Shown here: piece by piece, positions 18,443-27,838 of the stretch
Layout: every line of letters begins with the position of its first letter
How positions within the stretch are numbered: position 1 is the first letter of the stretch
Assembly: GCA_016841185.1 (NCBI GenBank)
Contig: JAENZQ010000008.1
Location: 55,354 to 119,353, forward strand
DNA from: Anaerovorax odorimutans
Lineage (GTDB): Bacteria > Bacillota > Clostridia > Peptostreptococcales > JAAYPU01
DNA length: 64,000 nucleotides
Direction: 5' to 3'
Translations under genes and position numbers: made by a program
Notes under the pieces: generated by a model
Told to the model about the DNA's origin: nothing
The model's input: the letters and a program-made list of their open reading frames with translations, nothing else
Database searches by the model: none

Positions 18443-19066
18443 ATGAATGATAATACAATTAAACCCAAAAAATATGACTTCAGTCTGATAGAAGGCATCT
18501 CAAAAAAACAATTGGATCAGCATTATAAACTTTATGAAGGATATGTCAATAACCTCAACAAAATATTACAGATCCTTCAGGAAAAATCAACTTTAACAAC
18601 AGGTACAACATACAGCGAAGCAAGGAGTTTAGCTTTAGGAGAAACCTATGCCTTGAATGGCACAAAACTACACGAACTGTATTTTGAAAACTTGGGGGAT
18701 TCTAAAAATCAACCCTCCGGATTAGTCCTCAATTGGATTCAAAGAGATTATGATTCTTTTGAGCAATGGCAAAAAAGATTTACGGAATACGCTTTATCTG
18801 TCCGCGGCTGGGTAATATTTACCTTCGATCCCATAGACATGAAAACACATATCATCGGGCAGGATGCCCATGATGTGGGAAGTATCTGGTGTTCAGCCCC
18901 TTTACTGGTTTTAGATGTATATGAACACGCTTATATGATTCAGTTCGGCATTGACAGAAAGGCCTATATAGATGTGTTTTTCAATAATATTGATTGGGAC
19001 ATCGTCAATCAAAGAGCTGCGGAAGCCATGTTTACTTATTTGATGTTGACTCATGGCAATGAATAA
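18443..19066 (+). CDS. Superoxide dismutase, Fe/Mn family
   Basis: A 207-residue protein with all four metal ligands of Fe/Mn superoxide dismutases: H27, H77, and D158/H162 in LDVYEHAY, where most members have DVWEHAY. A glutamine at 140 (GQD) occupies the place of the manganese-type second-sphere Gln, suggesting Mn or cambialistic use; this is inference. The first half of the N-terminal domain is diverged. ATG at 18443 follows AGGAGGT, and a TATAAT lies at 18412-18417. It stands alone and would protect an anaerobe from oxygen. Confidence 0.9.
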   Translation: MNDNTIKPKKYDFSLIEGISKKQLDQHYKLYEGYVNNLNKILQILQEKSTLTTGTTYSEARSLALGETYALNGTKLHELYFENLGDSKNQPSGLVLNWIQRDYDSFEQWQKRFTEYALSVRGWVIFTFDPIDMKTHIIGQDAHDVGSIWCSAPLLVLDVYEHAYMIQFGIDRKAYIDVFFNNIDWDIVNQRAAEAMFTYLMLTHGNE

Positions 19067-19090
19067 ATGGGCAAAGTGATTTGCCCATTT
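19065..19090. terminator. Bidirectional terminator between convergent genes
   Basis: An 11-bp perfect stem, AAATGGGCAAA at 19065-19075 and TTTGCCCATTT at 19080-19090 around GTGA, starting within the superoxide dismutase stop. T-rich tracts lie on the plus-strand side (CTTTTTTT), so it serves the dismutase gene and probably the facing ATPase gene. Confidence 0.85.
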
Positions 19091-19100
19091 AAAACTTTTT

Positions 19101-20201
19101 TTATGTCCGGCCATTTTTCAGGAGATATTTTTTTGTGATTTGTTTTCGATAATTCTCTACGGCCTTAAAATTCATATTTGGAATATAATTACTCTCAAGA
19201 TCATCATGAATTTTTTTTGCAGACTGAATACATTTGATTCCCTTATTGAGAAGCTCATCCATCAGTTTTTCGCTGTCTTTGATCATCTCTTTATACTTAC
19301 ACATTCCGTTCCAATGTATGTAATCATTCAAATTAATAATTTCCTGGGCATCTACCTTTAACTTGTGATAATAATTGGAAGATACAAATGCAAGTTTCAA
19401 ATCCGGGATTACGATATGCTCTATTTTGGCTTCAGGAACCATTGGACAAAAAAAGCATTCCATATCAAAACCCCTGTATTTTGCATTTTCTTTTACAATA
19501 TTCAGTATTTTACTTCCGTCAATTCCTACAGGGCCTTTAACGACATATATTTTTTCAAATCCGTCAATGAGACTGTCGATATAATTTACATTTCCCTGTG
19601 GCGTCAAGGCACTGGCAAAAAATTTCTTTACCTTACCGGTTCTCTTAGAAAGCTCTTTGTGAGAAAACTCTATATTCACCAAACGGGCAGCTTCTTTATA
19701 GATTTCCACGTCATCCAAAGCATTCTCATAGATAGAATTCATATTATCGTACATTTTTCTGGCGGCACCAAAATAATTGTATGCTTTTTCAAAATTAAAC
19801 TTGATCCATCTGTTGCATTTCAAAATATCTTCTTTATTGACCCTGATGCCTTCCTCGTTCCAGAAATCGCCCAGATTGACGATCATATCCACCGCCCCCG
19901 GATTCTTCGGGTCCACAACATGGGGTGCTGTCCCGTCTATCAGTGCGATCTTTAAGTCCTTGATGACGATTCCGTCCAGGGAATCCGCATCGGATGAGCA
20001 GTGCATAAAATCCACATCATATCCCTCTTCCAGCATCTCTGTAGCGGTCAGCTCCATAAAAGTGGACTTGCCTACCCCCGGACCACCCTTCAGGCATAGG
20101 ATGCGGTCAGCTTCCTGCTGGTCCAAAATATACTGATAATAGGAAAAAAACCCTATTGGCGTATTGCTTCCGGGGAAAATGTGCCTTTCCTTACCTTTCA
20201 A
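19101..20201 (-). CDS. P-loop ATPase of the PRK06851 type, internally duplicated
   Basis: A 366-residue protein with Walker A GGPGVGKST near residue 40 and a following module ending GIVIKDLKIALIDG. A second copy of the same layout begins near residue 210 (IYVVKGPVGIDGSKI, later HIVIPDLKLAFVSS), in which the P-loop lysine-threonine pair is lost (GIDGSK). The family is widespread in Firmicutes but has no established function; nucleotide-dependent work is likely. The start is TTG at 20201, behind AAGGAGGT. It is convergent with the superoxide dismutase gene. Confidence 0.85.
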   Translation of the reverse strand: MKGKERHIFPGSNTPIGFFSYYQYILDQQEADRILCLKGGPGVGKSTFMELTATEMLEEGYDVDFMHCSSDADSLDGIVIKDLKIALIDGTAPHVVDPKNPGAVDMIVNLGDFWNEEGIRVNKEDILKCNRWIKFNFEKAYNYFGAARKMYDNMNSIYENALDDVEIYKEAARLVNIEFSHKELSKRTGKVKKFFASALTPQGNVNYIDSLIDGFEKIYVVKGPVGIDGSKILNIVKENAKYRGFDMECFFCPMVPEAKIEHIVIPDLKLAFVSSNYYHKLKVDAQEIINLNDYIHWNGMCKYKEMIKDSEKLMDELLNKGIKCIQSAKKIHDDLESNYIPNMNFKAVENYRKQITKKYLLKNGRT

Positions 20202-20313
20202 AAAAAGACCTCCTTTTTAAATGTTCAGATACATTATATTCAAAGGAGATCCATATCGTGCATGTATATATTCATATATCATGTGACAAATTTGCCCCGT
20301 CCTCAATAACTTC

Positions 20314-22110
20314 TTATTCTATTCCTATCATCTTCATGAGATATAAAGCATTCCTGGTTTTAGAAATACCTGGTCTTATCTTGTAATCAAAACAAATTTG
20401 GTTGTCTTTATAATATTCTTGAAAATGGTAATTTTTAATTACATTCTTATTTTCATTTTCCAACACGCCTAACTCAAGATCATGAGTTGATATAAGACCT
20501 AAATATCCTTTACCCTGCAGTTGCTTGACCAGCCTTTTTGCTCCGATATGCCGATCATAAGAGTTGGTTCCTTTAAATACTTCATCGAGTAAAAAAAACA
20601 CTTGTGTATCTTTATTTGTTGATTTTACTATTTCTTTAATCCTCAATAATTCTCCATAAAAAGAGGATATCCCTTTCTCAAGATCATCACTTATTCTCAT
20701 ACACGTATGAATATTAAATACTGAACATGTCATATATTTCGCGCAAACCGGCGCCCCTACATAGGCAAGCAATAGATTGATTCCTATTGTTCTTAGAAAA
20801 GTGCTCTTGCCAGACATGTTTGAGCCAGTTATTAACAATATTTGCAAAGGTTCTTGAATGTTTATATCATTACAAACCTGTCTATTTGTAAGTAATGGAT
20901 GTCCTATATCCTTGGCTTGAAGGAATGAAGGCTTCTCTGTAATTTGGGGAATTGCCCAATCGGGATAATCATAGGCGATAGTGCCTAAGCTAGATAGTGC
21001 TTCTATTTCACCTATCTTTTCTATCCATTCCTCCAGTATTAATCCTGATTCACTCTTCCAGCGCTCCAGTTCTATTAAGCATTGATAATCCCATAAAAAA
21101 ATCACATTAATGGGAAAGAAAATCAAATTATTTCTATTTTCAATTCTGCTTATTAAAACCTCTAACCTTTTCAATTGCCGAATTGCTGAAAATCCTCCAT
21201 CATCACTTAACCCTATACTTAATTCCTTAAGATATTCAGATTGAAATTTTGTATTTCTAAGATGACTTAGTATTCTTTTGTATACCTTGATACTGTTATG
21301 ATACTTGTACACCCTTGCAAACTCTAAATTTCTTTTTTTCAAGTTAATAATGAGAAGAGTTAACTGAAAGACAAGAAATAATATTGGAATACCTTTATTT
21401 ATGTTATGCATTATAAAAGCTAATAATAAAGTACTAACTGTGATAATTGGTAATACACGAGCCAAACCAATGATCCAATGATTTGAATATAATGAGCATT
21501 TCCCTTTTGCCCAGCTTATTAACAACTCAAAATTAATATTTGCTTCATTCAGTATCCTTCCTTCTACTTGCAGTTTTTGTCTGAACCATCGTTTAGTTGA
21601 TAATTCACTTATAGCTTGCTGTCTTTTAGTGATTGTATCTTTATCTTGATAAGGATTGCTTAAGACATTTGCAAGTCTATCCCTTCCCGTATAAGTATTT
21701 GCTGAATTAATCCACTGGAAGAGAGATCCCTGCCCAAAAACATCAAGGTCATATGAAAACTCGTGTTTTTCATCTTTAAAGTCTTCTCCCTTATCATTAA
21801 ACTCCGTCCATCTACCTTCTAATCTCATAATAGAATGTATATTTACATCTATAAGGACAGCTACATAATTATATACTGCCTTAAGTTTTCTATGTCTATA
21901 AACAAGGTAAATAAATATTAGTATCCACAATAACGATATACTCAAGGAAATTATGTATCCTCCCAGGTTGCCTGTAAGACTTAGAGTAATAATTACAGCT
22001 CCTCCAACAATCAGCCTTAATAAACTAATGACATTTATACCCCTTGATAACTTTTCTAATAAACGTCTATAATATCCGACTCTTCTTTCATATATCTTTT
22101 TTGAAAGCAT
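20314..22110 (-). CDS. Membrane-associated MutS-like ATPase
   Basis: A 598-residue protein with two pairs of hydrophobic segments (about 33-72 and 220-260) and a C-terminal MutS domain V: Walker A GSNMSGKSTFLRT near residue 430, Walker B FFLLDEVFKGTNS, and STHD. The mismatch-recognition, connector and clamp domains of MutS are missing, so ordinary mismatch repair is unlikely. Such proteins are common and uncharacterised in Firmicutes and Bacteroidetes. ATG at 22110 follows AAGGAG. It lies upstream of the P-loop ATPase on the same strand, with 112 bases between. Confidence 0.85.
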   Translation of the reverse strand: MLSKKIYERRVGYYRRLLEKLSRGINVISLLRLIVGGAVIITLSLTGNLGGYIISLSISLLWILIFIYLVYRHRKLKAVYNYVAVLIDVNIHSIMRLEGRWTEFNDKGEDFKDEKHEFSYDLDVFGQGSLFQWINSANTYTGRDRLANVLSNPYQDKDTITKRQQAISELSTKRWFRQKLQVEGRILNEANINFELLISWAKGKCSLYSNHWIIGLARVLPIITVSTLLLAFIMHNINKGIPILFLVFQLTLLIINLKKRNLEFARVYKYHNSIKVYKRILSHLRNTKFQSEYLKELSIGLSDDGGFSAIRQLKRLEVLISRIENRNNLIFFPINVIFLWDYQCLIELERWKSESGLILEEWIEKIGEIEALSSLGTIAYDYPDWAIPQITEKPSFLQAKDIGHPLLTNRQVCNDINIQEPLQILLITGSNMSGKSTFLRTIGINLLLAYVGAPVCAKYMTCSVFNIHTCMRISDDLEKGISSFYGELLRIKEIVKSTNKDTQVFFLLDEVFKGTNSYDRHIGAKRLVKQLQGKGYLGLISTHDLELGVLENENKNVIKNYHFQEYYKDNQICFDYKIRPGISKTRNALYLMKMIGIE

Positions 22111-22131
22111 TAAATTAACTCCTTATAAAAA

Positions 22132-22160
22132 TGTCATAGGGGACGGTTCTTTTTGACACG
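22132..22160. repeat. Short dispersed repeat upstream of the MutS-like gene
   Basis: The sequence GTCATAGGGGACGGTTC followed by TTTTTGACAC resembles a small intergenic repeat that recurs in many clostridial genomes next to GAACCGTCCCC motifs. Only one copy is in this window, so the assignment rests on recollection. The rest of 22111-22389 is AT-rich and shows nothing else. Confidence 0.35.
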
Positions 22161-22389
22161 GTTTACTCTTTAAATTAATCTTCTTTAATTATACCATTAT
22201 TTCTATAATTTGGATTCAACCAAAAAAACCTGTTTTACTCAATTCACGAGGCATTCTGTTCATTAATATCACCTTTTATTGATAATTATTAAAATTTTTA
22301 TTATAATTAGAAAAGCATTTCAAAGAATTTATATAACTGATAAGAAATAATATATAAAGTGGAAAACATTTTAAGCAAAGGAGAATCCG

Positions 22390-22734
22390 ATGTTATTTAC
22401 TTTTTTAATAGCTTATTTAATATTTATAATAGCTTTAGAAAAAATCGTTATAAAGAAATTTAATATAAAGAAGAAGAAAGGATTATACAAGCCTGTCAAT
22501 AAAGTTCATAAATGGTCAGAGATAATATTTATTATAGTAATATTGACAATAATTTTTTTTGTTAATGAGCTGCAACATTATTTTTTTCCTATATTTTCCA
22601 CTATATTATTCAGCTTTCGTGCTTTTATGGAATGGAAATTTGAAAAAGAGTCAAAAGTATTCATCTTAAGCATTCTGTCTGGCAGTTCAGCTTTACTAGT
22701 TTGGATAATATTAGTGTTGTTTTTTTTCAAATAA
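22390..22734 (+). CDS. DUF4181 family small membrane protein
   Basis: A 114-residue protein with four hydrophobic segments and the family landmarks GLYKPVNKVHKW and RAFMEWKFEKESK. DUF4181 proteins are scattered in Bacilli and Clostridia and have no known function. ATG at 22390 follows AAAGGAG. It stands alone, converging on the end of the trp operon with no clear terminator. Confidence 0.8.
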   Translation: MLFTFLIAYLIFIIALEKIVIKKFNIKKKKGLYKPVNKVHKWSEIIFIIVILTIIFFVNELQHYFFPIFSTILFSFRAFMEWKFEKESKVFILSILSGSSALLVWIILVLFFFK

Positions 22735-22800
22735 TTATCGTTGACATTCTTTATAATGTAATCTAAACATGTCTGTTTCATCGTGTTCTGTTTACTTAAT

Positions 22801-22882
22801 TTAATTATTTTTCATGAGATCCTCTAACTGCTTTAACATAGGAACTTCTTTTTGTGATAAATTCCAAACAAGCTCCAGGCTG
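22801..22882 (-). other. Possible short gene fragment after trpA
   Basis: Directly after the trpA stop a minus-strand frame reads SLELVWNLSQKEVPMLKQ and ends LEDLMKNN at a stop at 22801-22803. It has no start codon or ribosome site, and its frame is blocked inside trpA. It looks like the end of a lost gene but is too short to classify. Confidence 0.25.
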
Positions 22883-23653
22883 TTATTTTATCGCTTCCTT
22901 CATTCGTTTGACATAATCGCTGACCGGCCCGACACAGTCAGTCCCATATTGTTCAATTATTTTGACGATTGCACTGCCTACGATCACACCATCGCCATAG
23001 GCCGACATTTTCCTGGCCTGTTCCGGAGTGGAGATTCCAAATCCAATCGCACAGGGTATATTCTTTACGGCTTTTACATAGGTTATCATTTCTGCAACAT
23101 CATTGGTGATTTCGCTTCTGATACCGGTTACTCCGAGAGATGAAACGCAGTATATAAAACCGTTTGCGGCATTAGCAATTGCATTGATCCGCTCCCTTGA
23201 GGTGGGCGCAATAAGTGAAATCAAATCGATACCATATAACTTGCATAACGGCTCCAGCTCCTCCTTTTCCTCAAAGGGCAGATCAGGAACTATTATCGCA
23301 TCCATCCTGCACTCTGCCGCTCTTTTCAAAAACCTTTGGCTTCCATAGGCGAAGACGGGATTGATGTAAGTCATAAATGCAAGGGGGATATTTGTTTTTT
23401 GCCGCACTTTCAAGATGATATCAAAAATTTTGTCTGTCGTAGTGCCGGATGATAGTGCCCTTTCATCTGCCCTCTGAATAACAATGCCTTCGGCAACCGG
23501 ATCTGAAAAAGGTATCCCGATCTCAATGAGATCGGCCCCGGCCTGTTCCATTCCTAAGATCAATTCTTCCGTAGTCGTGAGATTGGGGTCTCCTGCAGTG
23601 ATGAAGGGTATAAATGCTTTTCCGTTTTTAAAAACATCTGATATTCTACTCAA
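22883..23653 (-). CDS. trpA: Tryptophan synthase alpha chain
   Basis: A 256-residue TIM-barrel enzyme that cleaves indole-3-glycerol phosphate to indole, which is channelled to TrpB. The signature FITAGDPN is near the N terminus; the catalytic Glu lies in [12 protein letters not shown] and Asp in [11 protein letters not shown]. The start is TTG at 23653 with AAAGGAG upstream. It overlaps trpB by 8 bases and is the last gene of the operon. Confidence 0.97.
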   Translation of the reverse strand: MSRISDVFKNGKAFIPFITAGDPNLTTTEELILGMEQAGADLIEIGIPFSDPVAEGIVIQRADERALSSGTTTDKIFDIILKVRQKTNIPLAFMTYINPVFAYGSQRFLKRAAECRMDAIIVPDLPFEEKEELEPLCKLYGIDLISLIAPTSRERINAIANAANGFIYCVSSLGVTGIRSEITNDVAEMITYVKAVKNIPCAIGFGISTPEQARKMSAYGDGVIVGSAIVKIIEQYGTDCVGPVSDYVKRMKEAIK

Positions 23654-24836
23654 AAATACTCACTCCTTTATAACGGGCGATGGCAGCAACATCCTTATCT
23701 CCACGGCCCGATAAATTAATGACGACAATCCTGTCTTTATCCATCTCAGGTACCGTCTTCATCGCGTAAGCTACTGCATGAGCGCTTTCCACCGCCGGGA
23801 TGATACCTTCCTTTTGGGACAGATAATCAAAAGCCCTTACAGCCTCATGGTCTGTAACAGGAACATATTCTGCCCTGCCGGCATCTGAGAGCATGGCATG
23901 CTCGGGGCCTATTCCCGGATAATCCAGCCCTGCCGAAATAGAATAAACAGGGGCTATCTGGCCGTATTCATCCTGACAGAAATAGCTCTTCATACCGTGG
24001 AAGACGCCTACCCTGCCATTGGTTATGGTTGCTGCGTTTTTAGGGTTATCCACGCCAAGCCCTGCTGCCTCGCACCCGATAAGCCGTACTGAAGTATCAT
24101 GAATAAATTCATAGAATGCGCCTATGGCATTGCTTCCCCCTCCGACACATGCAATAACTGCGTCCGGCAATCTCCCTTCTTTTTCTTTCAATTGGCTTTT
24201 TATTTCTTTTCCGATTACTTTCTGAAAATCCCTTACAATCATCGGGAATGGATGAGGGCCCATTACCGAGCCAAGTACATAATAGGTATCTTCCATCCTT
24301 GAACTCCACTCTCTTAAAGTCTCGTTCACAGCATCCTTCAGTGTTTGAGTACCGGAAGTAACCTCATGTACTTTAGCGCCTAATAGCTTCATACGGTATA
24401 CATTAAGCGCCTGACGGTCCGTGTCCTCCTTTCCCATGTAGATTTCACATTCCATGCCCATAAGTGCAGCTGCAGTTGCAGTCGCCACACCATGCTGGCC
24501 AGCACCTGTTTCCGCAATGACTCTGGTTTTTCCCATCCTTTTGGCCAGCAGCACCTGGCCTATTACATTATTGATTTTATGAGATCCTGTATGATTCAAA
24601 TCTTCCCGCTTCAGATAAATCTTTGCACCGCCAAGATCTTTTGTCATTTTTTCGGCATAATAGAGAAGAGAAGGCCGGCCTGCATAGTTATGCATCAAAT
24701 AATCCAATTCTCTGATAAAATCAGAATCTTTTCTAAAATTCTCATAAGAATTTTCAACTTCTGCAACTGCATTCATCAGTGTCTCGGGAATAAATTGCCC
24801 GCCATAATCTCCGTACCTGCCCTTTTTCATATTCAT
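23646..24836 (-). CDS. trpB: Tryptophan synthase beta chain
   Basis: A 396-residue PLP enzyme that joins indole and serine. The PLP lysine lies in [10 protein letters not shown], with the catalytic EDLNHTGSH segment and GSNAIG phosphate-binding loop ([10 protein letters not shown]). Length is that of the trpA-partnered TrpB1 form. The start overlaps the trpF stop as ATGA; an ATG two codons later is an alternative. It is translationally coupled to trpF and trpA. Confidence 0.97.
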   Translation of the reverse strand: MNMKKGRYGDYGGQFIPETLMNAVAEVENSYENFRKDSDFIRELDYLMHNYAGRPSLLYYAEKMTKDLGGAKIYLKREDLNHTGSHKINNVIGQVLLAKRMGKTRVIAETGAGQHGVATATAAALMGMECEIYMGKEDTDRQALNVYRMKLLGAKVHEVTSGTQTLKDAVNETLREWSSRMEDTYYVLGSVMGPHPFPMIVRDFQKVIGKEIKSQLKEKEGRLPDAVIACVGGGSNAIGAFYEFIHDTSVRLIGCEAAGLGVDNPKNAATITNGRVGVFHGMKSYFCQDEYGQIAPVYSISAGLDYPGIGPEHAMLSDAGRAEYVPVTDHEAVRAFDYLSQKEGIIPAVESAHAVAYAMKTVPEMDKDRIVVINLSGRGDKDVAAIARYKGVSIFE

Positions 24837-25462
24837 TGTCCCCTTTCCCTGTCAACCATTCTGATCGTTTCAATGATCTCTTTTATTTTACGCTCATCCT
24901 TTACGCCGTCCGTTTCAACTCCGCTGCTGATATCCACGCCATAAGGATGGTTATCCAGAATTGCCCGGCCTATACTGCAATTATTCAAGCCTCCGGCTAA
25001 AAAATAAGGTTTGGTTAATGCCGGTATCAATGCATGGTCAAAAGCAATTCCGCTGCCGCCTCTTTTCCCTTTATGATAGGTATCCAGCAGGAGGAAATCG
25101 CAGTCTAAGTGCTCGGCACTTAATATCTGCTCCTTGGACCGTACGGATACAGCTTTTATAACCGGACATTTTAAAGCCTCCTTCAGTTCCTTAATATAAT
25201 CTTCGTCCTCATCCCCATGGAGCTGTACAATTTCAATGACCCCCGCATTAAAAAGACTCACAATCATCTGCACGGACGCATTCACAAACACGCCTGCCGC
25301 TTTGATATCGGGGCTCAATTTATCCTTCAGCATGTTTGCCTGACAGGATGTTATCTGTCTTTTGCTTTTAGCAAACACAAAACCTATATAATCCGGCCTC
25401 CATCGGTTTACTGCTTCAATATCCTGTACTCTGGTCAAACCACAGATTTTGATTTTCGTCAC
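24833..25462 (-). CDS. trpF: Phosphoribosylanthranilate isomerase
   Basis: A 209-residue TIM-barrel enzyme. It has the catalytic Cys in KICGLTR, the IVQLHGDED motif, the catalytic Asp region LLLDTYHKG, and LAGGLN for phosphate binding. I start it at GTG 25462, which overlaps the trpC stop as GTGA and has AGAGGTG upstream; a TTG two codons earlier is too close to the ribosome site. Confidence 0.96.
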   Translation of the reverse strand: MTKIKICGLTRVQDIEAVNRWRPDYIGFVFAKSKRQITSCQANMLKDKLSPDIKAAGVFVNASVQMIVSLFNAGVIEIVQLHGDEDEDYIKELKEALKCPVIKAVSVRSKEQILSAEHLDCDFLLLDTYHKGKRGGSGIAFDHALIPALTKPYFLAGGLNNCSIGRAILDNHPYGVDISSGVETDGVKDERKIKEIIETIRMVDRERGQ

Positions 25463-26244
25463 AGGCAATCACCTCTTAGTTCCCGTAACACACTTCCTTT
25501 GTCAGTGCTTTTCATAAGTGCTTCTCCGATCAGCACTCCATTCACATCAGCCTTTCGCAGCAGCTGGATATCTGCAGCTGTCCGGATGCCGCTTTCAGCA
25601 ACAAATAATACATTTTCCGGTACTGATTTTCTAAGTTTTAAGCTGTTATGGATATCTACCGTAAAATTCTTTAGGTTTCTATTATTTACGCCTATGATTC
25701 TTGCCTCCCCATAAAGGGCCGAATCGATCTCTCTCTCATCATGGACTTCTACCAGTGCAGAAAGACCCAGTTCGTCACAGATATAGATATATTCCCTTAG
25801 GATCTCTGTGCTTAAAAGCAAACAGATAAGCAGCACTGCTTGAGCACCGATGGTTTTCGCTTCGTAAAGCTGGTACTCATCGATAACAAAATCCTTTCGC
25901 AAAATCGGCACTGATACTGTCTTTTTTATCCCTGTAAGATGATCATCATTACCCATAAAATATTCGGGTTCCGTCAGAACCGAAATCGCAGCGGCGCCTG
26001 CCTGTTCATATTCTTTTGCAATGTCCAGATACGGAAAATCGTGAACAATGAGCCCTCTGGAAGGAGATGCTTTTTTAACTTCACATATGAAATGTATGCC
26101 TTTCTTAGATAATGCACTTTCAAAAGAAAATGCATCATTAGAATCATGCTCCATTGCTCTTTTTTTCATTTCTATCAATGAGATTTCTCTTTTCTTTCTG
26201 TCTACTCTGGCTCTGGTTGAAGCAGCAATACGATCCAGTATCAT
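25459..26244 (-). CDS. trpC: Indole-3-glycerol phosphate synthase
   Basis: A 261-residue TIM-barrel enzyme that closes the indole ring. It has the FICEVKKASPSRG signature with the catalytic Lys, ILRKDF, and the substrate-binding IGVNNRNL and ESGI motifs. Stand-alone, not fused to TrpF. ATG at 26244 follows GAGGTG and overlaps the trpD stop by 4 bases. Confidence 0.97.
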   Translation of the reverse strand: MILDRIAASTRARVDRKKREISLIEMKKRAMEHDSNDAFSFESALSKKGIHFICEVKKASPSRGLIVHDFPYLDIAKEYEQAGAAAISVLTEPEYFMGNDDHLTGIKKTVSVPILRKDFVIDEYQLYEAKTIGAQAVLLICLLLSTEILREYIYICDELGLSALVEVHDEREIDSALYGEARIIGVNNRNLKNFTVDIHNSLKLRKSVPENVLFVAESGIRTAADIQLLRKADVNGVLIGEALMKSTDKGSVLRELRGDCL

Positions 26245-27260
26245 ACCGGCACCTCTTTTGTCAGTTTTATGAATTCCTCCAGTTTTGCTGCTGCTTTGCC
26301 GCTGTCAATGAGTGCTTCTGCCTTTTTAACACAATCTGAAACTGAACAGTTATCCATTCCCAGATACAGTGCCATGGCCGAGTTTAGAATCACTACATGG
26401 CGCTTGGGCCCCTTCTCAATACCATATAATATACTTCGTGTAATTTCTGCATTCTCTTTTGGCGACCCTCCTTTAAGGTCTGACAGACTGCAGCAGGAAA
26501 ACCCGAATTGTTCCGGCGTGATATCATATCTGGTCAGATTCCCGAAACGTATTTCACATACACAGGTTTTGCCTGTAAGTGTCACTTCATCCATGCCGTC
26601 ACATCCGTTGACAACGATTCCACGTGTCACACCCAGGTTGGCAAGGACCATCGAAAGGGGTTCTACAAGTTTTTCATCATAGACGCCCATAAGCTGCATC
26701 GTAGCCCCGGCAGGGTTGGCTAAAGGTCCCAATATATTGAAAATGGTGCGTACACCCATTTCTTTGCGTACCGAAGCAGCATATTTCATTGAGGAATGAT
26801 AGATGGGAGCAAACATAAAACATATATTGCTCTTATTTAACACTTGTTCATTCTGATCCGGTGACAGGTTCAGATTTACTCCCAGTTCCTCAAGCACGTC
26901 AGCAGCACCGCTCTTGCTGGATATCCCGCGGTTGCCGTGTTTGGCTACAGGAACGCCGCCTGATGCAATTATAAATGCAGAAGTAGTTGAGATATTAAAA
27001 GTGCCGGTGCCGTCTCCTCCGGTACCTACAATGTCTATTACATTTCGTACCGGACGGATTTTAAGTCCTTTTTCACGCATAACTTCAGCACAGGCTGTTA
27101 TTTCCTCCACCGTTTCCCCTTTCATGCGAAGGGCCGATAAAAGTGCGCCCATCTGAGCCTGGGTTGCCGACCCTTCCATAATTTCTGTCATTACTTCTCT
27201 CGTAGTTGTAAAGTCAAGATTCTTTCCATTGAGTATTTCCTGTATTGCTTTCTGTATCAT
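26241..27260 (-). CDS. trpD: Anthranilate phosphoribosyltransferase
   Basis: A 339-residue enzyme that transfers phosphoribosyl from PRPP to anthranilate. It has the PRPP-binding GTGGDGTGTFNIST motif, KHGNRGISSKSG, and NILGPLANPA. Not fused to TrpG. ATG at 27260 overlaps the trpG stop by 4 bases, so translation is coupled. Confidence 0.97.
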   Translation of the reverse strand: MIQKAIQEILNGKNLDFTTTREVMTEIMEGSATQAQMGALLSALRMKGETVEEITACAEVMREKGLKIRPVRNVIDIVGTGGDGTGTFNISTTSAFIIASGGVPVAKHGNRGISSKSGAADVLEELGVNLNLSPDQNEQVLNKSNICFMFAPIYHSSMKYAASVRKEMGVRTIFNILGPLANPAGATMQLMGVYDEKLVEPLSMVLANLGVTRGIVVNGCDGMDEVTLTGKTCVCEIRFGNLTRYDITPEQFGFSCCSLSDLKGGSPKENAEITRSILYGIEKGPKRHVVILNSAMALYLGMDNCSVSDCVKKAEALIDSGKAAAKLEEFIKLTKEVPV

Positions 27261-27838
27261 CTAAAACTCCCCCTGTTCAATAAAAAATTTTCAAGAATGC
27301 TTTTCCCAGACTGTGTTAATATGGATTCCGGATGAAACTGCAATCCGTATACCTGATACACTTTATGCCGGACTGCCATAATTTCGCCGTTATCATCCCA
27401 TGCTGTCGCCTGCAGCATGTCGGGTATGGTTTCTTTTTCTGCAATAAGGGAATGATACCTTGCAGCTTCTATAACATCCGGCAGTCCATAAAAGATCGGG
27501 CTGGTATTATCCAATAGGATTTTGCTTTTCTTTCCGTGCATAAGACGCCGAGCATAACCGATTTTGGCCCCATAGGTCTCACAGATTCCCTGGTGCCCCA
27601 GACATACGCCAAGAATAGGAAAGAATTCTCCCAAACTCTTAACTGCTTCTTCACACACTCCGGCATCTTTAGGATGCCCCGGGCCCGGTGACAGAATGAT
27701 ATGGGAAGGATTTAATTTCTTTATTTCCTCTACTGTCATATCATCGTTGCGTATAACCAGAATATTTTGATTTATGCTGCCGGCCAACTGAACAAGATTA
27801 TAGGAAAAGCTGTCATAATTATCTATTAACAAGATCAT
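27257..27838 (-). CDS. trpG: Anthranilate synthase component II (glutamine amidotransferase)
   Basis: A 193-residue class I amidotransferase that supplies ammonia to TrpE. It opens MILLIDNYDSFSYNLVQ and has the nucleophile C79 in GVCLGHQ and the His-Glu dyad in LQFHPES. The ATG at 27838 has GGAGG 8 bases upstream and lies inside the 3' end of trpE (20-base overlap). It may also serve para-aminobenzoate synthesis, as in Bacillus; no pabB is in the window. Confidence 0.96.
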   Translation of the reverse strand: MILLIDNYDSFSYNLVQLAGSINQNILVIRNDDMTVEEIKKLNPSHIILSPGPGHPKDAGVCEEAVKSLGEFFPILGVCLGHQGICETYGAKIGYARRLMHGKKSKILLDNTSPIFYGLPDVIEAARYHSLIAEKETIPDMLQATAWDDNGEIMAVRHKVYQVYGLQFHPESILTQSGKSILENFLLNRGSFR

